Position numbers and translations under genes: made by a program
The notes under the pieces: model-generated
Told to the model about the DNA's origin: nothing
The model's input: the letters and a program-made list of their open reading frames with translations, nothing else
Databases searched by the model: none
Origin: Candidatus Sulfotelmatobacter sp.
GTDB lineage: Bacteria; Acidobacteriota; Terriglobia; Terriglobales; Acidobacteriaceae
DNA length: 12,051 bases
Reading direction: 5' to 3'
Assembly (NCBI GenBank): GCA_030044775.1
Contig: JASICF010000016.1
Coordinates: 1 to 12,051, forward strand
Shown: positions 1 through 6,807 of the stretch, in pieces
How the letters are laid out: each line of letters starts with the position of its first letter
Position numbering within the stretch: the first letter of the stretch is position 1

Positions 1-1
1 G

Positions 2-133
2 ATTGAGGCGGTCAAGCAGCAACAGCGGGAGATTCGTGATCTAAAGTCTGAGCTTCGGGCTACACGCCAGACTTTGCAGCAGGTGAAGGCGCAAGTAGCC
101 GCTGCTCAGCCCGCACTGATAGCGACGAAGTAA
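2..133 (+). CDS. C-terminal end of a truncated protein with a coiled-coil tail, possibly after a peptidase S74 chaperone domain
   Basis: Only the last 43 codons are in the window, ending at a TAA at 131-133. The peptide begins IEAVKQQQREIRDLKSEL and continues as a charged helix rich in Q, K, R, E and A with heptad spacing, so a parallel coiled coil is likely. From memory, an IEAVKQQQ-like helix commonly follows the C-terminal intramolecular chaperone (peptidase S74, tail-spike type) domain of phage tail proteins and of surface proteins in Acidobacteriota. That domain would lie outside the window, so this is inference. A terminator follows within 30 bases, so this is the true gene end. If the att-site reading at 422-466 is right, this gene belongs to the integrated element, which would fit a phage-like structural protein. 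I cannot name it further. Confidence 0.6.
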   Translation: MEAVKQQQREIRDLKSELRATRQTLQQVKAQVAAAQPALIATK

Positions 134-161
134 ACGCCGCGGCTCAGCCAGCACAGAATTT

Positions 162-190
162 GCCGCTCGGTTTCGGGCGGCTTTTCTTTT
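162..190 (+). terminator. Rho-independent terminator of the upstream partial gene
   Basis: An 8-bp stem (GCCGCTCG at 162-169 with CGGGCGGC at 174-181, one G-U pair) closes a GTTT loop and is followed by a T-rich tract, TTTTCTTTT, at 182-190. It lies 28 bases after the stop codon of the partial gene at 2-133. Confidence 0.8.
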
Positions 191-208
191 GCATTACTCA
201 AAAATAGA

Positions 209-310
209 TGCGCGGTAACTTCTGTTAACAGGCGTTAACACTCATTGACTCGGTATGGCGGATGGGACGGTTTTGAGTGTAATCCGGATATTACGCCAAT
301 TAACCGCGCA
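209..310. repeat. Nested inverted repeats and a short direct repeat beside the att site
   Basis: An outer perfect 8-bp inverted repeat (TGCGCGGT 209-216, ACCGCGCA 303-310) encloses an inner 7-bp inverted repeat (ACACTCA 238-244, TGAGTGT 274-280). A third dyad, GTAAT 279-283 with ATTAC 290-294, overlaps the inner one. The motif GTTAACA occurs twice at one helical turn (224-230 and 234-240), the first copy inside the palindrome TGTTAACA. No coding sequence is convincing here. Multiple short direct and inverted sites next to an attachment core are what integrase arm sites or accessory-factor sites look like, but a structured RNA is equally possible. The repeats are seen; the role is inferred. 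Confidence 0.5.
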
Positions 311-330
311 AGACTACCTGCTTAGATGGG

Positions 331-386
331 GTTGCAGAGGGTAGACGTGAAAACATCCGTTTTCACTGTTTCCAACCATCTGCAAC
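331..386. repeat. Long imperfect hairpin (56 nt)
   Basis: The inner stem is 8 bp and perfect: GTGAAAAC 347-354 with GTTTTCAC 359-366 around an ATCC loop. Four more pairs follow past a one-base bulge (343-346 with 368-371, one G-U). The outer arm is 331-342 (GTTGCAGAGGGT) against 375-386 (ACCATCTGCAAC), with 11 of 12 positions paired. The hairpin ends 35 bases before the tRNA-derived att core. There is no T tract on either side, so it is not an obvious terminator. It could be a protein-binding dyad of the recombination site, a small structured RNA or a decayed mobile repeat. Confidence 0.55.
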
Positions 387-421
387 TCGCTCCCCAACCA
401 GTCCAAGTCGGCCAAGAATAA

Positions 422-466
422 CTCCGGAGCAATAGGTCGGGAGTTCGAATCTCTCCGGGCGCACCA
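422..466 (+). other. Attachment-site remnant: 3' half of a tRNA-Arg(CCG) gene
   Basis: The 45 bases map one-to-one to canonical tRNA positions 32-76. The parts are anticodon loop CTCCGGA (422-428, anticodon CCG at 424-426), 3' anticodon strand GCAAT (429-433), variable loop AGGTC (434-438), T stem and loop GGGAG TTCGAAT CTCTC (439-455, one G-U pair), 3' acceptor strand CGGGCGC (456-462), discriminator A and encoded CCA (463-466). The 5' half is absent: 417-421 cannot form the anticodon stem, and there is no D arm and no GCGCCCG acceptor strand upstream. This is therefore not a functional tRNA. A duplication starting at the anticodon loop is the standard product of tyrosine-recombinase integration into a tRNA gene. 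The restored intact tRNA should lie to the left, outside the window, with the element in between. A simple degenerate tRNA pseudogene is the alternative. Confidence 0.8.
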
Positions 467-571
467 TAGTTCCCGCACGTTATCGCTTGGGAGATCCCTC
501 GCTGCGCTTCGGGCTTTCGGCTGCGTCTGGCGCGCTAAGCGACCCCGTCGCCGTTCGATCAAGCGAGGCGG

Positions 572-1789
572 TCAGAGCGCGACTAACCGGCGCTGAATGA
601 ATACGAAGTACAGCGCCAGCAGAATCAGCAGCAACCCGTTCACTCCCAGCACGACCGGAGCAGTAAAAACCGGCACGAGCCAGCCGGAAACCAGATTGCC
701 CATCGGCATGCCGCCGCGGAACGCGACGTTGTAGACGCTCATCACGCGTCCCCGCATTTCGTTGGTGGTGATCAACTGGACGAGGGAATTTACAGTAGCG
801 AAGACGGCCATCATGGCGGCGCCGGCGAGCACGAGCACGCTGCCGCTGAAGAACAGGGATTTGGAGAGTGCAAATCCGGAAATCCCCACTCCCAGACAGA
901 TGAGAGATCCCAGCGCGACTTGCCCTTTATTGCGCATGTTGCCCGCCCCGGCAATGCCGAGCGAGCCAAGAATTGACCCCAGGCCCATGAGCGCCAGCAG
1001 GTTACCGTAGGTCTCCGGACCGCGATGGAAAATGTCCTTCACAAATACCGGGAAATAGGTACGCATAGGCATGGCTAACGCCGTCATGCAGAACGCCAGC
1101 ACGATCAACGCTTCCATTGAGTTCTGTTGCCGGGCGAAGCGGATCCCTTGTTTGAGACTGTTGAACATCGACTCCATAGTCTTAGCGGGAAGAAAACGGG
1201 CGGAGATGACCGAAAGGGAAACAATCGGCGCCAGAAACGAGAGCGCATTCAGACCGAAGCACCAGGTTTCGCCCAAATGAGCCAAAGTCTGCCCTCCAAG
1301 CGCCGGACCGACCATCACGGCAACGTTGAATTGGATGGAGTTCAGCGCGATGGCATTTGGCATATCGTCCCGCTCGACCAGCGTAGGAATTAACGCTTGA
1401 TACGCCGGGCCACCGAAAGCCTGGGCAAAACCAGAAATGAATGACAGGCAAAGAATCTCCCACACCCGCACCATCCCCAGGAAGACAAGAACCGTAAGGA
1501 TGCCCGCGCTCGCCATCTGCACGTATTGCGAACCCAAGAGGATTTTTCGGCGTTCGACGCGATCCGCAACCACTCCTCCAATCAGGGAGAAGAGGAAAAT
1601 CGGAATGCCGGCGAGAAACTGGTCGAGCGCCAGCAGAAACGCGGAGTGGCTTAGGCGGTAGATCAGCCAACCCTGGGCTACGATCTGCATCCAGGTCCCG
1701 ATGCTGGACGTGCATGCACCAAACCACATCAGCCGAAAATCGCGATATTGAAAAGCTTTAAAGACCCGTCGAAACAATCCAGCTTCCAT
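572..1789 (-). CDS. MFS transporter, 12-helix exporter (MFS_3 / EntS-like family)
   Basis: A 405-residue major facilitator of the family that includes enterobactin exporter EntS and many uncharacterised proton-coupled drug exporters. The N-terminus has the family pattern FQYRDFRLMWFG followed by SIGTWMQIVAQGWLIY (about 13-44). The MFS signature between helices 2 and 3 is seen as GGVVADRVERRK (71-82), and the repeat-half signature as NEMRGRVMSVYNVAFRGG (343-360). About 12 hydrophobic segments span 18-397. The length is normal for the family. The ATG at 1789 is the natural start, but I see no clear Shine-Dalgarno upstream. It is a single gene on the - strand, 105 bases from the tRNA-derived att core and not in an operon here. 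The substrate cannot be told from sequence; siderophore or drug export are family possibilities. Confidence is high for the family and low for the substrate. Confidence 0.9.
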   Translation of the reverse strand: MEAGLFRRVFKAFQYRDFRLMWFGACTSSIGTWMQIVAQGWLIYRLSHSAFLLALDQFLAGIPIFLFSLIGGVVADRVERRKILLGSQYVQMASAGILTVLVFLGMVRVWEILCLSFISGFAQAFGGPAYQALIPTLVERDDMPNAIALNSIQFNVAVMVGPALGGQTLAHLGETWCFGLNALSFLAPIVSLSVISARFLPAKTMESMFNSLKQGIRFARQQNSMEALIVLAFCMTALAMPMRTYFPVFVKDIFHRGPETYGNLLALMGLGSILGSLGIAGAGNMRNKGQVALGSLICLGVGISGFALSKSLFFSGSVLVLAGAAMMAVFATVNSLVQLITTNEMRGRVMSVYNVAFRGGMPMGNLVSGWLVPVFTAPVVLGVNGLLLILLALYFVFIQRRLVAL

Positions 1790-1936
1790 AGTCCCGGAAA
1801 GAGCGTATCACGCGCGTTCTGCACTGGTTGTGTTGCTGTCAGCAATGCGGGGGCACGGTCGACAATGCTGTCCTTGGGCTTAGACGCACGAGGCGGGATT
1901 TCCTCACCCGTCCGGGGGCTATTTTTAGGGAAATTC
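1790..1936. other. Intergenic stretch upstream of the MFS gene
   Basis: No gene is supported here. Reading frames crossing it on both strands have no recognisable protein character. It must hold the - strand promoter of the MFS transporter gene, but no convincing -35/-10 pair stands out. Its right edge is where recognisable receptor coding begins on the + strand, so a deletion or rearrangement breakpoint probably lies in or near it. Confidence 0.4.
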
Positions 1937-2116
1937 GCTCTCGATAACCGTATGTACCAACTCCAGTACAACCCCAATTGCGGCGACGGCATTACGCGCA
2001 ACCAGACCTGCTATCTGGGGCCGAATTCAGGCCTGGGCAACTTCAGTACCCTGCAGGAAATCAGCCCGAACGGATTACCGCGAGTGCTGCAGTTCTCGGC
2101 TCGGTTTACCTTCTAA
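1937..2116 (+). pseudogene. C-terminal remnant of a TonB-dependent outer-membrane receptor (Oar-like)
   Basis: An open frame of about 59 codons ends at TAA 2114-2116 with the peptide GLPRVLQFSARFTF. Alternating hydrophobic residues and a terminal aromatic (F) form the classic outer-membrane beta-signal. The preceding residues (LDNRMYQLQYNPNCGDGITR, then NFSTLQEISPNG) look like the last hairpins of the large TonB-dependent, carboxypeptidase-regulatory-like receptors abundant in Acidobacteriota. A complete receptor would be around 1000 residues. Here the frame loses receptor character before about 1937 and runs into the start of the oppositely oriented MFS gene, so only the tail survives. The exact left boundary is approximate. 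Family assignment is from residue pattern and memory. Confidence 0.55.
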
Positions 2117-2194
2117 CCGGTGCCATCAAAAGACAGACTGAGGTAGACTTTACAGGGCAGGTCTCCTCGAAGCTTGATCTCCATCTGACAAAAG

Positions 2195-3223
2195 ATGAAT
2201 TACGACGCCATTCTGGTTGTGTCTTTCGGCGGGCCCGAATCAAAACAAGATGTGATTCCGTTCCTTGAAACTGTTCTGCGCGGAAAGAATGTTCCCCGAG
2301 AGCGCCTGCTGACGGTGGCCGAGCACTATTATCACTTTGAAGGCAAGAGTCCTATCAATCGGCAAACTCGCGACTTGATCGCGGCGCTGCAAACCGAGCT
2401 TGAGCGACACGGGCCGAAGCTGCCGGTTTACTGGGGCAACCGCAACTGGCATCCGTTCCTCACTGAGACTCTGGAGCGAATGAAACAGGACGGAATCCGG
2501 CGCGCTGTAGCCTTTGTGACTTCTGCTTACAGTTCATATTCGGGATGCCGGCAATATCGTGAGGATATCGCTCGGGCGCAGGGCGAAGTAGGCGCTGGAG
2601 CGCCGCAAGTCGACAAACTGCGGGCATTCTTCAATCATCCTGCGTTCATCGAGACGACGGTGGAGCGGGTGCGGGACGCCATGGAAAAGCTGCCCGCTGA
2701 ACTGCGGGCTGAATCCCAGATCATTTATACCGCGCACAGCATTCCGCTCTCGATGGCCAATACCAGCGATTATGTTCAACAACTACAGGAGGTACGGAAA
2801 TTGGTTTCGGAGGCGCTCGGGCATAGAAACCATTTTCTCGTCTATCAGAGCCGCAGCGGAGCTCCTGGCCAGCCCTGGCTTGAACCCGACATTCTCGAAT
2901 ACTTGCGCGAAGTGAAGGAAAAGAATCTGGCACCGGCGGTGGTGCTCGCTCCCATCAGCTTCATCTCTGATCACATGGAGGTGTTATATGACCTGGATGT
3001 GGAAGCGCGGCAGCTTTGTGATGCCCTGGCGCTGCCGATGAGCCGGGCGCAAACGGTTGGAGTGCACCCCAAATTTATTGCCATGATTCGCGAACTGATT
3101 CTGGAGCGAATTGATCCGGCGAAAGAACGGCTTGCGGTTGGATCGCTTGGGCCGCGGGCGGATGTGTGTGCGGAAAACTGCTGCCCGGCGCCGCAACGTC
3201 CCTCGCACACGCGCGCTGGTTAA
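2195..3223 (+). CDS. hemH: Ferrochelatase (protoporphyrin or coproporphyrin III type), probable [2Fe-2S] form
   Basis: Inserts ferrous iron into a porphyrin near the end of heme synthesis; cytoplasmic or membrane-peripheral. The 342-residue length is normal. Visible landmarks are an N-terminal ILVVSFGGPE (6-15), YWGNRNWHPF (79-88), TSAYSSYSGCRQYREDI (109-125), the catalytic-histidine segment TAHSIP (H181) and the metal-site segment ISDHMEVLYDLD (H260, E262). Cys118 in the SGCRQ segment and Cys325, Cys329, Cys330 near the C-terminus (CAENCC) are positioned like the four ligands of the [2Fe-2S] cluster of actinobacterial and animal ferrochelatases. The GNRNWHPF and SAYSSYSGCRQY segments recall the actinobacterial coproporphyrin ferrochelatase (CpfC) branch, so the substrate may be coproporphyrin III. 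The ATG at 2195 gives the expected N-terminus although no Shine-Dalgarno is evident. The stop interlocks with that of the convergent kinase-like gene. Confidence 0.92.
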   Translation: MNYDAILVVSFGGPESKQDVIPFLETVLRGKNVPRERLLTVAEHYYHFEGKSPINRQTRDLIAALQTELERHGPKLPVYWGNRNWHPFLTETLERMKQDGIRRAVAFVTSAYSSYSGCRQYREDIARAQGEVGAGAPQVDKLRAFFNHPAFIETTVERVRDAMEKLPAELRAESQIIYTAHSIPLSMANTSDYVQQLQEVRKLVSEALGHRNHFLVYQSRSGAPGQPWLEPDILEYLREVKEKNLAPAVVLAPISFISDHMEVLYDLDVEARQLCDALALPMSRAQTVGVHPKFIAMIRELILERIDPAKERLAVGSLGPRADVCAENCCPAPQRPSHTRAG

Positions 3224-3882
3224 TGTGCCGGGACTTTCGGAGGCTCGTAATCGGTGGCTTTGGGACGTCCAGCGACCAGATGCATGGTATGGAGAATCGT
3301 CTCGATCACTGCACTGTTGCCAACCGCAGTATTGATCATGACGTGATAGAGAGAGCGGGTCGGCCAATCGGCGTTGAAGTAATGCTTGACGTAGGCGATG
3401 CGTTCGCGATCCACAGTGTCGACCATCTCGCCAGCTTCCTCCTCGCCGAACCGCCCATCATCGATCAAACGGCGAATTTTGTCAGCCCGCGGCGCGTAGA
3501 GAAAAACGTGAAAAGCGTTCGGATGATGGCGAAGAAAAAACGGAGCACCGCGGCCCACCACCACTGCATTGCCTTCCTGAGCGATCCTCGCGGCAATTTG
3601 TTCCATCATCGACATCATCACGTCAGTGTCGAACACTTGGCCTGCCACCTGAGAGCTGCGCTCGTGGCTGCCACGCCAGAACGTCTTAGCCAAACGGTAA
3701 AGGCGGCTATCCATGCGCTCATCGCAGCGCCGGACCGCGGAGGGGTCGACGTTAGCAAGACGAGCAATCTCCTGGGTAAGCCGCTTGTCCCAAAGACTCC
3801 AATTAAGCTGGTGGGCGAGTTGCTCTGCGATTGTCCCTCCACCGCAGCCATACTCGCGCTCGATAGTGATGACGCGAATCAT
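3220..3882 (-). CDS. Cytidylate kinase-like family protein (P-loop kinase)
   Basis: A 220-residue member of the cytidylate kinase-like family (Cytidylate_kin2). It starts VITIEREYGCGGGTIAEQLA (4-23), whose GCGGGT (12-17) is the P-loop. Further family marks are LWDKRL (30-35), VVVGRGAPFFL (107-117), the arginine-bearing lid region RADKIRRLI (132-140) and the C-terminal block DRERIAYVKHYFNADW (158-173) followed by YHVMINT (179-185). Canonical Cmk phosphorylates CMP/dCMP with ATP, but for this side branch the acceptor is not established, so I do not assign cmk. It is the last gene of the tolC-emrA-emrB run, 33 bases after the emrB stop. That gap holds a small hairpin with 5-bp arms CGCGG/CCGCG (3900-3913). 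No Shine-Dalgarno is visible before the ATG. Confidence 0.85.
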   Translation of the reverse strand: MIRVITIEREYGCGGGTIAEQLAHQLNWSLWDKRLTQEIARLANVDPSAVRRCDERMDSRLYRLAKTFWRGSHERSSQVAGQVFDTDVMMSMMEQIAARIAQEGNAVVVGRGAPFFLRHHPNAFHVFLYAPRADKIRRLIDDGRFGEEEAGEMVDTVDRERIAYVKHYFNADWPTRSLYHVMINTAVGNSAVIETILHTMHLVAGRPKATDYEPPKVPAH

Positions 3883-3915
3883 CGCTACTAATAGTTTAAC
3901 GCGGTCCGCCGCGAA

Positions 3916-5502
3916 TCAGTGTACCGCGATTGCGCCCGGCTTGCCCTTTTTTACCAGGAAGACCAGCGGAAGCAGAGCGAGGATGGCGATGCCTAGAATC
4001 TGGAAATTGTCGAGATACGACAGCATTGTCGCCTGGCGTTGCACTGTTGCCTCGATGAGAGCATAGGCCTGCCTGCCAGCAAATGAGCCGCTAGCGCCCC
4101 GTGTACGCATGGACTGCGTTGCCCCATTCAACATCGACTGGAGCGCAGGATTGGAGGCGCTCAGATTATGAGACAGATAATTCAAATGAGCCTGGCTCCG
4201 GCGATCCAACAGGGTGGTAACGACGGAAATCCCCACACTGCCGCCGATGTTGCGAGCGAGGTTCATCAATCCGGAGGCGGCATTATTTTTGTCGCGAGGC
4301 AGGAAGGCATAAGCGGCGGTATTAATAGGGACAAAAAGGAATGCCATGCCGGCGGCTTGCAGGATGCGGGCAAGAACTACGGTCCGGAAATCGATCTGCA
4401 GATCGAAACTGGTCATGTTGAACAAAGAAATGGAAAGCATGCTCAACCCGAAAAACAGCATCCAGCGCGGGCTGTAACGAGAAAGCAGGAACCCCACCAG
4501 CGGCAATAGCAGCATGATGGTGAATCCACCAGGCATGAGCGCCAGCCCGGATTGTTCCGCCGTGTAGCCTAGCAAGGTTTGCATGAAGAGCGGCAGTAGT
4601 AGCGTGCTGCCGAGCAAGGCGAAACCGAGCATGAACATCAACAGATTCGAGATACCGAAGGTGCGATCGCGGAAAAGATGGAGATCGACAACCGGATCGT
4701 CGTGCGTCCACTCCCAGTAAATCGCAAACAACAACGCGGCCGCTGAAATGATCGCCAACGTCAGAATGAAGTGGGAATCAAACCAGTCATCGCGCTGGCC
4801 CTTGTCGAGAACCACCTGCAATGTCCCGAGCCCCAGCGCCACCAGGCCGAGGCCAATGTAGTCGATGTGAGTTTCCCTAAGCTTCCGGCGCCGGAGGAAC
4901 GGAGGATCCTCGATCAGCCGCGAGGTAAGCAGGATGGATAGGATACCGACTGGAATGTTGATGAAGAAAATCCAGCGCCAGGTGAAATTGTCGGTGATCC
5001 ACCCTCCCAACGTCGGACCGATGGCGGGAGCAGTCACAACTGCCACGCCATAAACCGCGAAGGCCATCCCACGTTTCGCGGGCGGAAAGGTATCGGCGAG
5101 GATCGCCTGTTCGCTCGGCTGCAAGCCTCCACCACCCGCACCCTGTAGAACTCGGAAAAAGATAAGGGTCGCAAGATTCGGCGATAAACCGCACAGGAAT
5201 GAGCTGACCGTAAACAAGGCCACGCAGCTCATGTAAAAGTTTCTGCGGCCCATGATAGAAGAGAGCCAGCCGCTCAACGGAAGCACAATGGCGTTTGAAA
5301 CGAGATAGGAGGTAAGAATCCAGGTGCTCTCGTCAACGCCGGCCGAAAGGCTGCCGGCGATATGTGGCAGAGAAACGTTGGCGATCGACGTATCGAGCAC
5401 TTCCATGAAGGTCGCCAGGGTAACCGTGATAGCGATGATCCATGGATTAATTGCCGGGCGCCAGACATCCGCATTGTCGAGGGTCGCGGCCCCGGCACTC
5501 AT
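3916..5502 (-). CDS. emrB: DHA2-family drug:H+ antiporter, EmrB/QacA subfamily (14 helices)
   Basis: The inner-membrane pump of a tripartite efflux system, exporting hydrophobic drugs or similar compounds by proton antiport. With the ATG at 5502 it is 528 residues, normal for EmrB. Motifs in order: LDTSIANVSLPHIAG at about 36-50 (motif D1 with Asp37), GWLSSIMGRRNFY at about 78-90 (motif A), FFRVLQGAGGGGLQPSEQAI (about 115-134) and YGVAVVTAPAIGPTLGGWI (151-169, antiporter motif C). About 14 hydrophobic segments follow to the basic C-terminus. The start is chosen because this ATG overlaps the emrA stop as ATGA (5499-5502), a translational-coupling junction. An in-frame TTG at 5514 would add four residues but is less likely. 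Its partners are the adaptor gene directly upstream and tolC before it. Confidence 0.93.
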   Translation of the reverse strand: MSAGAATLDNADVWRPAINPWIIAITVTLATFMEVLDTSIANVSLPHIAGSLSAGVDESTWILTSYLVSNAIVLPLSGWLSSIMGRRNFYMSCVALFTVSSFLCGLSPNLATLIFFRVLQGAGGGGLQPSEQAILADTFPPAKRGMAFAVYGVAVVTAPAIGPTLGGWITDNFTWRWIFFINIPVGILSILLTSRLIEDPPFLRRRKLRETHIDYIGLGLVALGLGTLQVVLDKGQRDDWFDSHFILTLAIISAAALLFAIYWEWTHDDPVVDLHLFRDRTFGISNLLMFMLGFALLGSTLLLPLFMQTLLGYTAEQSGLALMPGGFTIMLLLPLVGFLLSRYSPRWMLFFGLSMLSISLFNMTSFDLQIDFRTVVLARILQAAGMAFLFVPINTAAYAFLPRDKNNAASGLMNLARNIGGSVGISVVTTLLDRRSQAHLNYLSHNLSASNPALQSMLNGATQSMRTRGASGSFAGRQAYALIEATVQRQATMLSYLDNFQILGIAILALLPLVFLVKKGKPGAIAVH

Positions 5503-6800
5503 TGCCGAATCCAAACCTTCGGCTCAACGGACATGCCAGGTCTCAACCACAAGTCTTTGTTCTCGCCGGGGTCGAGAACGATCTTCACCGGGACGCGCTG
5601 TACGACTTTGACGTAGTTGCCGGTAGCATTTTCCGGAGGCAGCAGGCTGAACAATGCGCCGGTCGCACCGGCAATACTGTCGACCTTCCCCTTATAGCTT
5701 CGCCCATTTGCGTCCACTTCGATGGTGACAGGCTGACCGGGCTTCATGCTTTTGAGTTGTGTCTCTTTGAAATTTGCCGTGATCCAGAGATCGGTGAGAG
5801 GAATCACCTTCATCAATTCCTGACCGGGAGAGACGTTCTGTCCAACTTCCACAGTACGGTTGCTTACTTCGCCCGTGACGGGAGCAATCACCTTCGTGTA
5901 CTCAAGATTGAGAGCGGCCTGGTCAAGATCGGCTTTTTTTTGCAGGGCTGCAGCCTCGGCCTGCTCTGCGCGCGAGCGAATGACCTGCATCTGCCTCGGC
6001 GCGGTTTGCGCATTGCGGTAATTGGCATCGGCCTCCGCCAACCTGGCCTGGGCGCTCGTCACTTGCGCTTGCGCCGCATCGGCACTTGCCTTGGCAGACT
6101 GCACTGCTGCGGCATCAGCTTTTGCGGCCGCAACTGCGTAATCATATTGCTGCTCTGAAACCTCGTGTTTCACCACCAGTTGCTTGTAGCGTTCGACATC
6201 ATCCTGAGCTTTGACGTTATTGGCTTCCGCTTGCGTAACCTGAGCCTTCGCCGCGGCAAACTGCTGCTTCGCGGTAGTAACGCCGGCGCGCGCGTTGTTC
6301 ACATCGGCTTCGGTTGAGGAAACTGTAGTTGTTGTGCTCACCGAGGTGATGGGCACAGTCACGCCAGCGGCCGCCGCTGCAGCCTGTGCAGATTCGAAGT
6401 CCGCCTTGGCGCGATCGTAGGCCACTTGATAGTCGTGGGGGTCGATTTCCACCAGCACCGTACCAGCCTGCACGTACTGGTTATCTCGTATGTTGAGTTT
6501 TATGACGTGACCGGTAATGCGGGCGCTGATCGAGTTGATGTGGCCATCCACCTGAGCATCGTCGGTGGATTCATAACTCGAGAGATAGCGGTAGACAAGG
6601 AATCCCGCGACAATCAACACTACTGCCCCGATGATCAGGGCAATGCGGAAAGCAGGAGTAGAAGTTCGCGCGGGATGGCGACGAAAGTCCTGCTCAGAAG
6701 AAGGCAACGGCTTCGGACGACTTTCTGACTGTTCCAGGGGACTGGACGGGTTCTCTCGGCCCGGCGGAGCGGCAGTTGGGCTTTGCGTTGTCGATTCCAT
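5499..6800 (-). CDS. emrA: EmrA-type membrane-fusion (HlyD family) adaptor of the efflux system
   Basis: The periplasmic adaptor linking the EmrB pump to the outer-membrane TolC channel. Its 433 residues comprise a proline/serine-rich cytoplasmic N-tail (1-50), a single membrane anchor (about 51-70) and the EmrA entry motif YESTDDAQVDGHI (76-88). The first half of the lipoyl domain follows (about 89-120, with SARITGHV and VLVEIDPHDY). A long alanine-rich alpha-hairpin coiled coil spans about 125-300, the second lipoyl half starts at VIAPVTGEVSNRTVEVGQNV (304-323), and a beta-barrel region contains LWITANFKETQL and the EmrA signature TGALFSLLPPENATGNYVK (380-398). The hairpin is longer than in E. 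coli EmrA, with an inserted V/T/S-rich stretch (147-163). It begins 7 bases after the tolC stop and overlaps emrB by 4 bases, so all three are surely co-transcribed. Confidence 0.93.
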   Translation of the reverse strand: MESTTQSPTAAPPGRENPSSPLEQSESRPKPLPSSEQDFRRHPARTSTPAFRIALIIGAVVLIVAGFLVYRYLSSYESTDDAQVDGHINSISARITGHVIKLNIRDNQYVQAGTVLVEIDPHDYQVAYDRAKADFESAQAAAAAAGVTVPITSVSTTTTVSSTEADVNNARAGVTTAKQQFAAAKAQVTQAEANNVKAQDDVERYKQLVVKHEVSEQQYDYAVAAAKADAAAVQSAKASADAAQAQVTSAQARLAEADANYRNAQTAPRQMQVIRSRAEQAEAAALQKKADLDQAALNLEYTKVIAPVTGEVSNRTVEVGQNVSPGQELMKVIPLTDLWITANFKETQLKSMKPGQPVTIEVDANGRSYKGKVDSIAGATGALFSLLPPENATGNYVKVVQRVPVKIVLDPGENKDLWLRPGMSVEPKVWIRQ

Positions 6801-6807
6801 AATTGCG

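Noticed and set aside
314..562. 82-codon frame on the - strand containing WCARRDSNSRP
   Set aside because: It is the antisense of the tRNA-Arg fragment; RRDSNSRP-like peptides are typical artefacts of translating T-arm and acceptor sequence backwards.
3166..3891. 241-codon frame on the + strand
   Set aside because: It lies antisense to the cytidylate-kinase-like gene, whose motifs are clear; the + frame has no domain character.
5503..5514. TTG start of emrB at 5514
   Set aside because: The ATG at 5502 forms the ATGA overlap with the emrA stop; the TTG lacks a properly spaced ribosome site.
5451..6158. 235-codon and neighbouring + strand frames across emrA and emrB
   Set aside because: They are shadows opposite well-supported efflux genes, favoured by high GC and skewed codon use.
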